From: Holophagaceae bacterium
Lineage (GTDB): Bacteria; Acidobacteriota; Holophagae; Holophagales; Holophagaceae
NCBI GenBank assembly: GCA_009783055.1
Contig: WRHW01000005.1
Location: 1-64,000 of the forward strand
Reading direction: 5' to 3'
DNA length: 64,000 nt
Shown here: one piece after another, positions 1-9,835 of the stretch
How the letters are laid out: every line of letters starts with the position of its first letter
How positions within the stretch are numbered: the first letter of the stretch is position 1
Notes under the pieces: model-generated
What the model saw: the letters and a program-made list of their open reading frames with translations, nothing else
Databases searched by the model: none
Told to the model about the DNA's origin: nothing
Translations under genes and position numbers: made by a program

Positions 1-71
1 CCCGCAAAGTCCTCTGGGTCCCCGCTGTAACCCTTCAATATCTCGTCTAATACTTCTTTCGTAAACGCCAT
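1..71 (-). CDS. IS256-family transposase, N-terminal fragment (runs off window)
   Basis: Only the first two dozen codons are inside the window. They read MAFTKEVLDEILKGYSGD and then PEDFAG, which resembles the start of IS256-type (mutator) DDE transposases, where a TKExLDxxLK...PEDL pattern is usual. A strong Shine-Dalgarno site (AAGGAGG on the minus strand, about 78-84) precedes two adjacent ATG codons. The second (ending at 71) has the better spacing and gives MAFTKEV; starting at 74 would add one Met. The catalytic DDE residues lie outside the window, so whether the copy is intact cannot be judged. The family call rests on a short stretch. Confidence 0.65.
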   Translation of the reverse strand, partial: MAFTKEVLDEILKGYSGDPEDFA

Positions 72-95
72 CATAAACCTCCTTCTTAAGTCTAG

Positions 96-120
96 GCGTT
101 TACACAAAATCTGTTACATG
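96..120. repeat. Probable terminal inverted repeat of the IS256-type element
   Basis: Immediately upstream of the transposase ribosome binding site the sequence GGCGTTTACACAAAATCTG resembles the GTGTAAAC-containing ends of IS256-family elements. The opposite end is outside the window, so the exact boundary and any target-site duplication cannot be seen. Confidence 0.4.
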
Positions 121-297
121 GTCAAATAAAAGCAAGCACACAACTGCGACCGACCCAAACATGATCATGCTTTTCATGGTATGTCCTTCAAGACTTGTAA
201 TTTAATTTGATTATGGAATTGCTACCAAACCATTACCTTTCCCATTTCCCAAGGATAATTCATAAACAAATTTTGTCAAAAAATTTTATAGTCGTTT

Positions 298-410
298 AAT
301 ACCAAGTTGTAACCTATAGACCCTATGGCCAATTTGTAACCAAAGCAATAATAGAAGTTAGAATTCATGCTTGTGATTGCATTGAGACCGAATGATCGCA
401 ACTTGGTATT
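298..410. repeat. Long-loop copy of the ATACCAAGTTG palindromic repeat; rest of 121-564 without a gene
   Basis: The arms AATACCAAGTTG (298-309) and CAACTTGGTATT (399-410) are perfect inverted complements separated by about 90 bases. The same arms flank short loops at 30692-30732 and 57151-57192, so this is a dispersed repeat family in which this copy has a much longer interior. Nothing else was recognised between the IS end and the DUF3187 gene. Confidence 0.6.
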
Positions 411-564
411 ACACCCCCTGACCATCCATTGACACAGCTATCACTATTCTAGCAGATTTTTTTCGCAATAATTACTTTCTGTTCTAATTAACGAGTTTCA
501 GCGTTGCATACATTCAAAACTGTTGGATGTAGCATGGGTTCAGCCTGAATTTGGACTTTGAAAA

Positions 565-1533
565 TCAAAACCGATATTGAATAAATGCAGTCAAATCTGG
601 ACTAGTATAGGTTCCGGCTTCTTCAGAAATACTAATCCGCCACTTGGGCAATTTCGAGTGGCTAAATGTCCAGTGCTGTTGCCATCCCGACCTATCTATT
701 CTGGGGATGCCCACAGAATATGGACTTTCTACATATGCAATTGTTATGTCTAGGCCAAGCCCACTCAATATCCCACGACCATTTGGCTGATAGCCAATGC
801 CCGCCCATGCCCTCTTCTGTGTGTTGTGATCCAAAACTAGGGAGTAGGGATTAGTATTGCTGATGCCCAAAAATGCGTATTCGAGTTGAGTATGAAATAA
901 AAAGCGACCCCATCTCTGCCACAGGGCAACGCCAATTAGTTCATCCCAGCCTCCACTACCTGAAAAATCAGACCCTGATCCTGTAGGGGCTTGTACTGAG
1001 ATGCCCATGCGACCACCTGATGTTGGAGTTCCAAACGGAAATAGCAGTGCCACGTCAGCATCCATGAAACATGCACGGTCTTTGGTCAACTGAGCTACCA
1101 CCTGGCCATCCCGCTCAAGGGTATAGTCTAGGCGATATTTTGGAGCCATGTCGCGCCCACCTTGTGGAACACCTAATACTGAGTGCCATGAAGCAAATGC
1201 CTGATCTGCCCACCCCCCGCTTCGCCATATTCCCCTCAAGCGCAGATTAAACACAAGTGGCCCAAAGTGGCGCGCTAGGTCAAGGGTTAAACCCCAATCC
1301 TCCCCATCGAAGCGTGCAAAGGTACGCCCTTCGTCTCCATTCTCAAAATCTGGTCTTAAAAATTGGCTGGCGGCTTCCAACGTAATGCCCGACCGACCAT
1401 CAGGAAGCGGTTCCGGAAAGATGGATAATATTGGATGCCTGTTTGGTCTTGGAGCCTCCTGCCCAATAATAGAAGCTATTGAGAAAAGTAGGCATACTAG
1501 CGGTTTAACGACCCTATTCAACAACATCACCAT
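565..1533 (-). CDS. DUF3187-like outer-membrane protein
   Basis: A 322-residue protein with an N-terminal hydrophobic signal sequence (about residues 1-24, ending near IIGQEA). The rest is rich in aromatic residues in alternating patterns and ends in ...TAFIQYRF; a terminal Phe is typical of outer-membrane beta-barrels. The overall pattern (GISVQAPTGSGSDFSGSGGW, then barrel strands) resembles the DUF3187 family, whose function is unknown. It starts three bases after the stop of transketolase on the same strand, so the two are probably co-transcribed, although no functional link is obvious. Two nearby Met codons (MVM) make the exact start uncertain. Confidence 0.6.
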   Translation of the reverse strand: MVMLLNRVVKPLVCLLFSIASIIGQEAPRPNRHPILSIFPEPLPDGRSGITLEAASQFLRPDFENGDEGRTFARFDGEDWGLTLDLARHFGPLVFNLRLRGIWRSGGWADQAFASWHSVLGVPQGGRDMAPKYRLDYTLERDGQVVAQLTKDRACFMDADVALLFPFGTPTSGGRMGISVQAPTGSGSDFSGSGGWDELIGVALWQRWGRFLFHTQLEYAFLGISNTNPYSLVLDHNTQKRAWAGIGYQPNGRGILSGLGLDITIAYVESPYSVGIPRIDRSGWQQHWTFSHSKLPKWRISISEEAGTYTSPDLTAFIQYRF

Positions 1534-1536
1534 TAC

Positions 1537-3513
1537 CTATTGGGGAATTGCTTGAAGCAAAAGTTTTGCGGCCTCAACAACGCTACTTGGTGTGATGCCA
1601 AATTTTTCAAACAGAATTTCCGCCGGTGCACTTGCTCCAAAGTGGTCGATACCTATGTTGATTTTGGCATATCGCCCCCATCCTGCCGTAACCCCAGCTT
1701 CGATGCTTATTGCGGGAACGTCTGTAGGAAATACTGTCTGATGGTAGGCCACATCCTGTGCTTCAAAAACCTCCCAGCTAGGAAGGCTAACAACTCGAGT
1801 CGGAATGCCCTCACTTTCCAGAATGGTACGGGCATCTATAGCAGTATGCACCTCCGAGCCTGTTGCAACTACAATCAATCGGGGTGAACTTGATGCTTCT
1901 TCCAATACGTATCCACCTTTGTCTGCCCCTCTTGTTTTATCTGCGTCCAATACCGGTAGTTTCTGCCGGGAAAGAATCAGTGCAACTGGCCTACCGGGGT
2001 CATTTAGTGCCAACGACCATGCAATATTTGTTTCGGTAGCGTCTGCTGGGCGAATTACTGTCAGTCCCGGAATTATTCGTAATCCCATCAAATGTTCTAT
2101 GGGCTGGTGGGTGGGGCCATCTTCGCCAACGCCAATACTATCGTGGGTAAAGACATAGATAACTGGTTGCTTCATAAGCGCGGCCAAGCGCATGGAGGGG
2201 CGCATATAATCGCAGAAAACTAAAAAAGTAGCCCCAAACGGCCTCAATCCACCATGAAGGCTCATGCCATTTAATATCGCCCCCATTGCATGTTCCCGTA
2301 TACCAAAGTGGAAATTGCGTCCTGCACATGTTTTGTCAAACGTGCCTTGCCCCTTAATAAATGTGTTATTACTCGGAGCAAGATCGGCACTACCGCCGAC
2401 AAGTTGTGGAATGTGAGGAGCAACTGCGTTCAGGATTTGCCCCGATGCCTCGCGAGTCGCAATTTTTTCGCCTACGTTGAAGGTTGGGAGAGCCGTCTGC
2501 CATGAAGCCCCCAAACCGCCATCCAACAAAGTTTTCAACTCTTCAGACAATTCTGGATAGTCAATACAATATTTTTCCCAATTTGCTTTCCAAGCCGCCT
2601 CAAATTCTGCCCCCACCTTAATACACTCTCTCCATTCGGCAAGAATGTCTTCTGGCACGGCAAAATCCTTTTCTGTTTCCCATCCCATAGCAATCTTGGT
2701 TGCACGAACTTCTTCCTCGCCAAGGGGCGCACCATGGGCGGCAGATGTATTTTGTTTGTTTGGCGACGGCCAGCCAATAATGGTGCGACACGCTATTAGT
2801 GTTGGTTTTCCACTTGGAGTTTTTGCGGTTTGAAAGGTAGCCACCAGCGCGGAAACATCTTGGCCGTCAACTTCGAGAACTCTCCATCCCTGCGCCTTAA
2901 ACCTAGCCAAAATGTCTTCGCTGATGGCGAGATTAGTACTGCCCTCGATTGTTATGCCGTTGTTATCCCACAGAACTATCAGCTTCTCCAAACCCAGATG
3001 CCCAGCCAAACTACAGGATTCTATGGCGACACCCTCCATGAGGTCTCCATCTCCAGCAAAGGCGTAAGTTAGGTGGTCGATAATCTCATGGCCAGCTCGG
3101 TTAAACCTGTTTGCCAGCCATCGCTCGGCTATTGCCATGCCCACAGCATTGCCGATTCCCTGCCCCAGTGGTCCGGTTGACGTTTCGACTCCAGGGGTGA
3201 TTCTGTGTTCAGGGTGCCCTGGGGTCTTAGATTCCCATTGGCGGAAATTGCGAATGTCATCTAACTCTAGGCCATAGCCTGATAAAAAAAGTAAAGAATA
3301 GAGCAACATTGACGCATGGCCACAACTTAGGATGAAACGATCTCTGTTTACCCAATCAGGATTCGAGGGACTATGGCGCATAATCTTTGTCCATAGTGCA
3401 TAGCCTGCAGGGGCAAGTCCCAATGGAGCACCTGGGTGTCCAGAATTTGCCCTCTGGATGGCATCCATAGACAGACAACGAATTGCGCCAATACAACGTT
3501 TTTCATCGTTCAT
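1537..3513 (-). CDS. tkt: Transketolase
   Basis: Thiamine-diphosphate enzyme of the non-oxidative pentose phosphate pathway, moving two-carbon units between ketose and aldose phosphates. It has 658 residues, the normal length. The N-terminal domain carries the GDGDLMEGVAIE...WDNN cofactor/Mg2+ motif and the HGAPLG stretch. The middle domain shows the FGIREHAMGAILNGM motif and the GVGEDGPTHQP substrate loop. The start was taken at ATG 3513 because the upstream TTG lacks spacing from the GAGG site. It is divergent from threonine aldolase and is followed directly by the DUF3187 gene. The function is confidently recognised. Confidence 0.95.
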   Translation of the reverse strand: MNDEKRCIGAIRCLSMDAIQRANSGHPGAPLGLAPAGYALWTKIMRHSPSNPDWVNRDRFILSCGHASMLLYSLLFLSGYGLELDDIRNFRQWESKTPGHPEHRITPGVETSTGPLGQGIGNAVGMAIAERWLANRFNRAGHEIIDHLTYAFAGDGDLMEGVAIESCSLAGHLGLEKLIVLWDNNGITIEGSTNLAISEDILARFKAQGWRVLEVDGQDVSALVATFQTAKTPSGKPTLIACRTIIGWPSPNKQNTSAAHGAPLGEEEVRATKIAMGWETEKDFAVPEDILAEWRECIKVGAEFEAAWKANWEKYCIDYPELSEELKTLLDGGLGASWQTALPTFNVGEKIATREASGQILNAVAPHIPQLVGGSADLAPSNNTFIKGQGTFDKTCAGRNFHFGIREHAMGAILNGMSLHGGLRPFGATFLVFCDYMRPSMRLAALMKQPVIYVFTHDSIGVGEDGPTHQPIEHLMGLRIIPGLTVIRPADATETNIAWSLALNDPGRPVALILSRQKLPVLDADKTRGADKGGYVLEEASSSPRLIVVATGSEVHTAIDARTILESEGIPTRVVSLPSWEVFEAQDVAYHQTVFPTDVPAISIEAGVTAGWGRYAKINIGIDHFGASAPAEILFEKFGITPSSVVEAAKLLLQAIPQ

Positions 3514-3619
3514 GTATTCCAACCTCTTTCCGAGAATATTTCACCATGAAAAAAATGTAATTCTGGTCACTAACAACATAGAATGATAATAGCAAGTTTC
3601 TGGTAAGGTTGGTTTGCCA

Positions 3620-4645
3620 ATGAAAATACTTGATTTCAGATCCGATACCGTAACAAAGCCCTCTACAGAAATGTATTCTGCAATGGCTGTAGCAGAAGTA
3701 GGGGATGATGTTTTAGAGCGTGACCCCACAATGGAACGCCTAGAATGCAAAGTGGCAGAATTGCTGGGCAAGGAAGCGGCACTCTGGGTTCCAACGGGCT
3801 GTATGTCTAACTTGATTGGATTAATGCTCCACCTTAAGCGAGGAGATAGGTTTCTTGCACCTGCTCAAGCCCACATCCTTGGCTCAGAGCTTGGAACAGC
3901 CGCATGGCTGGCTTTAGGAATGCCCGAATCACTCCCTTGGGAGGGAGGGCCTGGAAAAATAACACCAAGTCAAGTAATTAAATCTGCCGGAAACCCTGGC
4001 CAATACTATTCATTGCGCACTACGTTGTTGTGTATAGAAAATACACACAACTTTGCAGGAGGCACCTGCCTTACTGCCTCCGAACATAAGGCATTAGTAT
4101 TAGCGGCTAAAGAAAAGAGCCTCAAAATTCATTTAGACGGAGCTAGGTTATGGCATACTGCCGTGGCAACTGGAGATAGTCTGTCAGACTTGAGTTGGGG
4201 AGCCGATACAGTCTCCGTATGCCTCTCCAAGGGGCTGGGGGCACCTATGGGTAGCGTTATTGTTGGAAACAAAGACTATATAGCCGAAGCGCGTCGAATC
4301 CGCAAAATGCTTGGGGGAGGTGTCCGCCAAGGCGGAGTTGTGGCCGCCGCAGGGATAATTGCCCTAGATCAAATCCCTCGGTTGTCTGATGACCATGCCA
4401 GAGCTACAAGGTTGGCTGATGGACTCACTTCTTACGGCTTTAAGCTTACCAAACCTGAAACCAACATAATGTTTGTCCAGGTCCCCAAACCCGGTGAAGC
4501 CATGACCCTTCTCGAATCTGTAGGCATCCGCTGTCTGGCAGTAGGGCCTGCCCTGCGTTTTATTACACACAGAGATCAATCTGATGGCGATGTAGGAGAT
4601 GCCTTGGAGAGGATAAAACCTATTGCCGAAAAGCTGATCTCTTAA
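3620..4645 (+). CDS. ltaE: Low-specificity L-threonine aldolase
   Basis: PLP-dependent fold-type I aldolase that cleaves L-threonine or L-allo-threonine to glycine and acetaldehyde. The protein has 341 residues from the ATG at 3620; an in-frame TTG two codons upstream is less likely. It begins with the family hallmark DFRSDTVTKPS, then VGDDVLERDPTMERLE. The PLP-binding lysine lies in SVCLSKGLGAPMGS, followed by an Arg-rich RRIRKMLGGGVRQ stretch. It is a stand-alone gene divergent from tkt, with an AAGG ribosome binding site. Specificity between threonine, allo-threonine and beta-hydroxy amino acids cannot be read from sequence. Confidence 0.92.
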   Translation: MKILDFRSDTVTKPSTEMYSAMAVAEVGDDVLERDPTMERLECKVAELLGKEAALWVPTGCMSNLIGLMLHLKRGDRFLAPAQAHILGSELGTAAWLALGMPESLPWEGGPGKITPSQVIKSAGNPGQYYSLRTTLLCIENTHNFAGGTCLTASEHKALVLAAKEKSLKIHLDGARLWHTAVATGDSLSDLSWGADTVSVCLSKGLGAPMGSVIVGNKDYIAEARRIRKMLGGGVRQGGVVAAAGIIALDQIPRLSDDHARATRLADGLTSYGFKLTKPETNIMFVQVPKPGEAMTLLESVGIRCLAVGPALRFITHRDQSDGDVGDALERIKPIAEKLIS

Positions 4646-4714
4646 TTATGTAGAGGCCAATAATTTTAATTTTTCTTTGCTATGTTTTTCCAAATAATCA
4701 TCTAGGAGGATTTG

Positions 4715-7700
4715 ATGTTCCCACACCAATTCATAACTACAGCCAGACGTTTTTCAATTCTGGCAATGCTTTTGGCTCTACCATTTCAGATGTCTGGACA
4801 GCAGTCGCGACAAAGAGTGCAGACACCAACGGCCAAAAAAATAATTTCACATGATGTTTATAACACATGGAAATCCATTCAAGGGACAAGGATTAGCGCG
4901 GATGGACAATGGACAGCCTTTGCTTTGCAACCAGCCGAGGGCGATGGCGTATTAATCGTCCGTAACCTTAAAACAGGTAATGAATATCGCCACGAAAGGG
5001 GGCAAAGCCCTCAATTTTCTGCCGATAGCAAACACGTTGCTTTTTCGATTGCACCTCCCCTAGCTGAAGTTGAACAAGCTAGAAAGGATAAAAAGAAACC
5101 TGAAGAAATGCCAAAAAATGCCATAGGCGTTATGGAATTGGCAAATGGTCGATGCGAAGTCATCAACAATGTAAAGTCGTTCCGCCTTGCAGATGAAGGG
5201 GGTAGATATTTGGCTTACCTGATGGAAAAATCTGAAGAAAAGAAGGACGAAAACACATCATCCAACACAGAGGAAAAGGATTTTGATCAGCGTCGCCCAA
5301 CACCCCAACGCCCAGGCGGAGCTACAGGTGGGGGAAATTCAAGGGATACTGGGACAGACCTAGTGATTAGAGAACTTGCAACTGGAACAACGGCTATTAT
5401 CACGGAAGTCAGCACATATCAGTGGAATAAAGATGGTTCCTGCCTGTTGTATACGGTTAATTCAAAAACATCGACGAATAATGGATTATTCGCACTCAGA
5501 GCTTCGGAGCCTTCGATAACTTCCCAAGACCTTGCACCATATAAGACAACGCTGTTGATGGGCACTGGTAAATACCAGTCAATCCAGTTTGATTACCAAG
5601 GTACACAAGTGGCTTTTCTTAGTGATAGGGACGATGCAACTGCAAAAGAAAAAACAAAAGAAGCTACGAGAGAATCCAGCAGGTCGGAGACTCCCTCTGA
5701 AGCTAGGTCAGAAAACAGCACCAATGAAAATGAAGACCCCAACATCTATAAACTCTATTTGTGGAGAGTTGGAGAAAACACATCAAGAGAGTTGGTAGCC
5801 CCCGGAACTACAGGGTTGCCCCAAGGATGGAATGTTAGCGAACATGGAAATCTTTCCTTTAGCAAAGACGGCAAGCGGTTATTCCTCGGTACCGCACCGC
5901 TTACAAAGGCAACTCCGAAAGATGCGCCTGAACCGCTAAAAGTTGACATATGGCACTGGCAGGACCCTGAGCTACAAACTGTGCAAAAGGTTAGGGCTGA
6001 GGCCGAAAGGAATAGAAATTACAGAGCAGTGCTGCATTTAGATAATTCAAAATTGGTTCAACTGGCAAACCCGGAAATGGCTAGCATTTCTGTAAACGAA
6101 AACAGCCGCATCGCCCTTGGCTCTGATGATCGCGCATATTTGCTGGCCTCTACTTGGGATGCCGCCCACAGGGACTACTATGCAGTTGATCTGGCAACAG
6201 GCGCGAGACGACCACTATTCAAGGCTGTACGCTTTAATGCAAGCCTAAGCCCTGATGGGCGATATGCCATAGCTTTTGATGCTATCGAGCAAAAGTGGGT
6301 CTCCATGACTACGGATACTGGCATTACAAGGGATTTGACTGGAAGCATCAAGGCAGTCTTTTATAACGAATTATCTGACACCCCCGAACCACCAAGGCCA
6401 TACGGTTTAGCTGGGTGGAGTACCCGCGATTCAGAAGTCCTTGTATATGACAGGTTTGATGTTTGGGCAATCAATCCCGCAACGGGAGCCTCAAGACAAG
6501 TCACACAGGGTCATGGAAGACAGCAAAATATTATTTTTCGCTATGTTTCTTTAGATGCTGACCAAGAAGCCATACCAACTGATAAGCCTGTTTTGTTGTC
6601 TGCAACCAACTATGGAAGCAAGGCTACTGGCTATTTCCGCACCAGTTACCAGGGCGGAGAACCTCAAAGACTCATCTATGCTGACAAAGTCATCTCTGGG
6701 CTTACAAAGGCAAAGAATGCAGATGTTGTTACTTTTACACAGCAAACCTTTACTGAGTTTCCTGACATTTGGACTTCTGGCCTGGACTTTTCAAGACCAC
6801 AAAAAATCAGCAATGCCAATCCCCAGCAGACCCAATACAGATGGGGAACTCAGGAGATGATTGAATATGTGAACAGTGATGGCAAGGTATTAAAAGCCTT
6901 GTTAGCCAAGCCTGAAGATTTTGATCCATCCAAAAAGTACCCAATGATGGTCTATATCTATGAAGGAATGACAGATGGCCTAAATAGGTACGTCACACCC
7001 GCCCCAGGACAAAATATCAATGTGAGTCGATTTGTCAGCAATGGTTATTTAGTGCTCCGGCCTGACATTGTATACGATACTGGCTTTCCAGGTATGAGCG
7101 CGATGAAATGCGTTCTGCCAGCAATCGAGCAAGTGGCATCCAAGGGCTATGTTGATCGCGAGAGAATTGGTATTCAGGGTCACAGTTGGGGTGGTTATCA
7201 GATTACTTACCTGATAACACAAACCAATATCTTCAGGGCCGTTGAAGCAGGTGCATCAGTAAGCAACATGATTAGTGCTTATGGAGGAATTCGGTACGGA
7301 ACAGGGATAAGCAGACAGTTCCAATATGAACGCACTCAAAGCCGAATCGGTGGCACTCCATGGACAAAGCCAATGCAGTTTATTGAAAACAGCCCTATTT
7401 TCTTTGCAGATAGAGTTCAGACACCGTATCTGACAATTCACAACGACCAGGATGACGCTGTGCCATATACCCAAGCCATCGAATTCTTTACAGCCTTGCG
7501 TAGGCTTGGTAAGGAAGCCTATTTTTTCAATTACAACGGGCAACTGCATGGACTGCGTGACCGGGAAGCTGTAAAACACTTCACTGTTCACATGTGCGAG
7601 TTTTTTGACCACTACCTCCTCGATGCTCCAAGACCAGAGTGGATGGAAAAGCCAACTCCTTACCTGGAGAGAGGCAAACGGGACGTATCAGGCCTTTTTA

Positions 7701-7723
7701 AAAACGAAGCTGAACAAAAGTAA
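4715..7723 (+). CDS. Secreted S9-family prolyl oligopeptidase-like peptidase
   Basis: A 1002-residue exported serine peptidase. The first ~28 residues form a signal peptide (SILAMLLALPFQMSG). A long beta-propeller region follows with repeated Ala-phe-SxD blade motifs (ISADGQWTAFAL, FSADSKHVAFS, LSPDGRYAIAF). The C-terminal alpha/beta hydrolase domain has the nucleophile in GHSWGGYQ (Ser about 824), the acid in NDQDDAVPY (Asp about 913/914) and the base in GQLHGLRD (His about 945). It likely trims di- or oligopeptides in the periplasm or outside the cell. A low-complexity charged insert (EEKKDENTSSNTEEKDFDQRR) sits in the propeller. AGGAGG at 4704-4709 supports ATG 4715. The exact S9 subfamily is not resolved. 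Confidence 0.88.
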   Translation: MFPHQFITTARRFSILAMLLALPFQMSGQQSRQRVQTPTAKKIISHDVYNTWKSIQGTRISADGQWTAFALQPAEGDGVLIVRNLKTGNEYRHERGQSPQFSADSKHVAFSIAPPLAEVEQARKDKKKPEEMPKNAIGVMELANGRCEVINNVKSFRLADEGGRYLAYLMEKSEEKKDENTSSNTEEKDFDQRRPTPQRPGGATGGGNSRDTGTDLVIRELATGTTAIITEVSTYQWNKDGSCLLYTVNSKTSTNNGLFALRASEPSITSQDLAPYKTTLLMGTGKYQSIQFDYQGTQVAFLSDRDDATAKEKTKEATRESSRSETPSEARSENSTNENEDPNIYKLYLWRVGENTSRELVAPGTTGLPQGWNVSEHGNLSFSKDGKRLFLGTAPLTKATPKDAPEPLKVDIWHWQDPELQTVQKVRAEAERNRNYRAVLHLDNSKLVQLANPEMASISVNENSRIALGSDDRAYLLASTWDAAHRDYYAVDLATGARRPLFKAVRFNASLSPDGRYAIAFDAIEQKWVSMTTDTGITRDLTGSIKAVFYNELSDTPEPPRPYGLAGWSTRDSEVLVYDRFDVWAINPATGASRQVTQGHGRQQNIIFRYVSLDADQEAIPTDKPVLLSATNYGSKATGYFRTSYQGGEPQRLIYADKVISGLTKAKNADVVTFTQQTFTEFPDIWTSGLDFSRPQKISNANPQQTQYRWGTQEMIEYVNSDGKVLKALLAKPEDFDPSKKYPMMVYIYEGMTDGLNRYVTPAPGQNINVSRFVSNGYLVLRPDIVYDTGFPGMSAMKCVLPAIEQVASKGYVDRERIGIQGHSWGGYQITYLITQTNIFRAVEAGASVSNMISAYGGIRYGTGISRQFQYERTQSRIGGTPWTKPMQFIENSPIFFADRVQTPYLTIHNDQDDAVPYTQAIEFFTALRRLGKEAYFFNYNGQLHGLRDREAVKHFTVHMCEFFDHYLLDAPRPEWMEKPTPYLERGKRDVSGLFKNEAEQK

Positions 7724-7737
7724 TTGATTTTTCTGCC

Positions 7738-7776
7738 GAGCATCTTGCAAAAAATTCTCGAATTTGCAAGATGCTC
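7738..7776 (+). terminator. Stem-loop after the S9 peptidase gene
   Basis: Perfect 13-bp stem GAGCATCTTGCAA / TTGCAAGATGCTC with a 13-nt loop, beginning 14 nt after the peptidase stop. There is no long U run, only CTTAT. A hairpin with related arms (TCTTGCAAAA) follows pyrB. Confidence 0.65.
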
Positions 7777-7848
7777 TTATGCAAATACAACACAAATTCC
7801 CAAACAAATACCTTCAATGGTTATGTGTAGCGTTTATCGGAGTTTTGG

Positions 7849-9615
7849 ATGATTGATCTGTTCCCTTTAGCCACGGTTCCAACCCTACGATTGCATGGAG
7901 TTGATTATCTCCTCCTGGTTTTGTACTTCGTTTTCGTTATTGCCATAGGTGCTTTTCTTAAACGAAGCATGAAATCTAGTGAAGATTTTTTTCTCTCAGG
8001 ACGCTCTATACCAGCATGGATAGCTGGTCTGGCATTTTTGAGTGCAAATTTAGGGGCGCAAGAAGTCATCGGCATGGCCGCTTCTGGTGCCAAGTACGGC
8101 ATATCAACCGCCCATTTTTATTGGATTGGTGCTGTACCCGCAATGGTCTTTGTGGGCGTATTTATGATGCCCTTCTACTATGGTTCAAAAGCACGTTCAG
8201 TCCCTGAATACCTAAAGTTGCGCTATGACGAAAAAACAAGAGCTTTTAATGCTTTTAGTTTTGCCGCAATGACAATTTTTTCCAGTGGCATTTCCATGTA
8301 TGCAATGGCCAAGCTCCTAAATTTATTGTTGGGCTGGAACTTCGACATGGCTCTATGGATCAGTGCCCTCATAGTTTTGGCCTATATCTTTTTGGGAGGC
8401 TTGACTTCAGCTATTTACAACGAAGTGATGCAGTTCTTCTTAATCATTTTCGGATTTGCCCCACTAGTGTTTTTGGGGCTTAAAAACGTGGGTGGCTGGC
8501 CAGGGCTTAAGGAAAAATTAGCTATTGTCGCCACTTCCCCAATTTATGGCTCTGAAAATTATTCCTCTGACGCATGGACAAGTGCCTGGGGTTCACTAGG
8601 TTCATCCTCAGGTAATCCAATGGGGGTTGAGTGGTTTGGGATGGCGATGGGGCTGGGTTTTGTACTGTCATTTGGCTACTGGTGTACAGATTTCCTGGTC
8701 GTACAACGAGCGATGGTTGCCAAGGACGAAAACAGTGCGCGGTTAGTTCCACTAATAGCTTCAGTGCCAAAAATGCTATTCCCCATTCTGGTGATCGTAC
8801 CTGGCATGATTGCCATTGCGCTGACAGCCACTAACGGTGGTTTTTCTATTCCAGAAAAAATTGTTGATGGTGCAACCATGTTGGATTACGACATGGTAAT
8901 ACCTGGCATGTTGGCTCACTACTTCCCAACAGGACTATTGGGGCTTGGATTAACTGCATTGATGGCCAGTTTTATGAGTGGAATGGCTGGAAATGTAACT
9001 GCCTTCAACACAGTTTGGACATACGATATTTACCAAAGCTATATAGCCAAAGGTAAGAGTGACCAGCATTATTTATGGATGGGCAGGGTTGCTACTGTTG
9101 TAGGAACGCTTGTATCACTGGCCGCGGCGTATATGGCCAACAGCTTCAACAACATTATGGACATGCTCCAATTGGTATTTGCATTTGTAAATGCTCCCCT
9201 ATTTGCGACATTCCTCCTTGGGATGTTCTGGCGCAGAACAACTGGAAACGGGGCATTCTTTGGGTTAGTATCTGGAACTTTGGCCGCGGCAATCCACCAC
9301 GGCCTTACGCTACCATATGGTGCCTCCGCTGGCATTAAAGGTGGGTGGCTAGTTTCGGAAGTGTTGCACCGCTACCCATCTGAAATGGCACAAAATTTTT
9401 GGACTGCTATTTGGTCATGGTCAAGTTGTTTTGTCGTCACCATTCTTGTGAGCTTATTGACTAAACGCCTCAAGACAGATGACGAGCTACGTGGACTGGT
9501 ATTTTCCCTCACCGAGCGCAGAACAGATAGATACCTTGTCTGGTATAAGCGTCCTGCAGTACTTGGTGCGATAATACTTGCCTTTGCAGTTGCCTTAAAC
9601 ATAATTTTTGCATAA
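7849..9615 (+). CDS. Sodium:solute symporter (SSS/SGLT family), probable sugar transporter
   Basis: Polytopic membrane protein of 588 residues with about 13-14 hydrophobic segments. It opens with DYLLLVLYFVFVIAIGAFLKRSMKSSEDFFLSGR and the SSS signature region AGLAFLSANLGAQEVIGMAASGAKYG. Family members couple Na+ entry to uptake of galactose, glucose, myo-inositol or similar solutes. The next genes are a small membrane protein and galactokinase, so galactose (or galactoside) is the likely substrate; that is context inference. It starts at ATG 7849 after a CGGAG site and heads the galK operon. Confidence 0.88.
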   Translation: MIDLFPLATVPTLRLHGVDYLLLVLYFVFVIAIGAFLKRSMKSSEDFFLSGRSIPAWIAGLAFLSANLGAQEVIGMAASGAKYGISTAHFYWIGAVPAMVFVGVFMMPFYYGSKARSVPEYLKLRYDEKTRAFNAFSFAAMTIFSSGISMYAMAKLLNLLLGWNFDMALWISALIVLAYIFLGGLTSAIYNEVMQFFLIIFGFAPLVFLGLKNVGGWPGLKEKLAIVATSPIYGSENYSSDAWTSAWGSLGSSSGNPMGVEWFGMAMGLGFVLSFGYWCTDFLVVQRAMVAKDENSARLVPLIASVPKMLFPILVIVPGMIAIALTATNGGFSIPEKIVDGATMLDYDMVIPGMLAHYFPTGLLGLGLTALMASFMSGMAGNVTAFNTVWTYDIYQSYIAKGKSDQHYLWMGRVATVVGTLVSLAAAYMANSFNNIMDMLQLVFAFVNAPLFATFLLGMFWRRTTGNGAFFGLVSGTLAAAIHHGLTLPYGASAGIKGGWLVSEVLHRYPSEMAQNFWTAIWSWSSCFVVTILVSLLTKRLKTDDELRGLVFSLTERRTDRYLVWYKRPAVLGAIILAFAVALNIIFA

Positions 9616-9625
9616 GGAGCACACT

Positions 9626-9835
9626 GTGAAATTCGACCTGCGACTACCCATTGGACTTTTATTTATTGCATACGGAGCCATATTACTTATCTATGGCCTT
9701 TTCACTTCAGAAGCTATGTATCAGTGTTCATTAGGGATCAATGTCAACCTGCTATGGGGGGCTGTAATGCTTGTATTTGGAGGAATAATGTTTGCGTTAG
9801 CATTTTACACCAGACGCAAAGGTGCTGATTCATGA
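9626..9835 (+). CDS. Small two-helix membrane protein linked to the SSS symporter
   Basis: A 69-residue hydrophobic protein with two predicted transmembrane helices (about residues 5-25 and 38-62) and a basic C-terminal tail (YTRRKGADS). The start is the GTG at 9626, preceded by AAGGAG with 6-nt spacing; the in-frame TTG at 9608 lies inside the symporter gene and lacks a site. It begins 10 nt after the symporter stop and overlaps galK by ATGA, so it is translationally coupled within the operon. Its role is unknown; it may be an accessory subunit of the symporter. Confidence 0.75.
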   Translation: MKFDLRLPIGLLFIAYGAILLIYGLFTSEAMYQCSLGINVNLLWGAVMLVFGGIMFALAFYTRRKGADS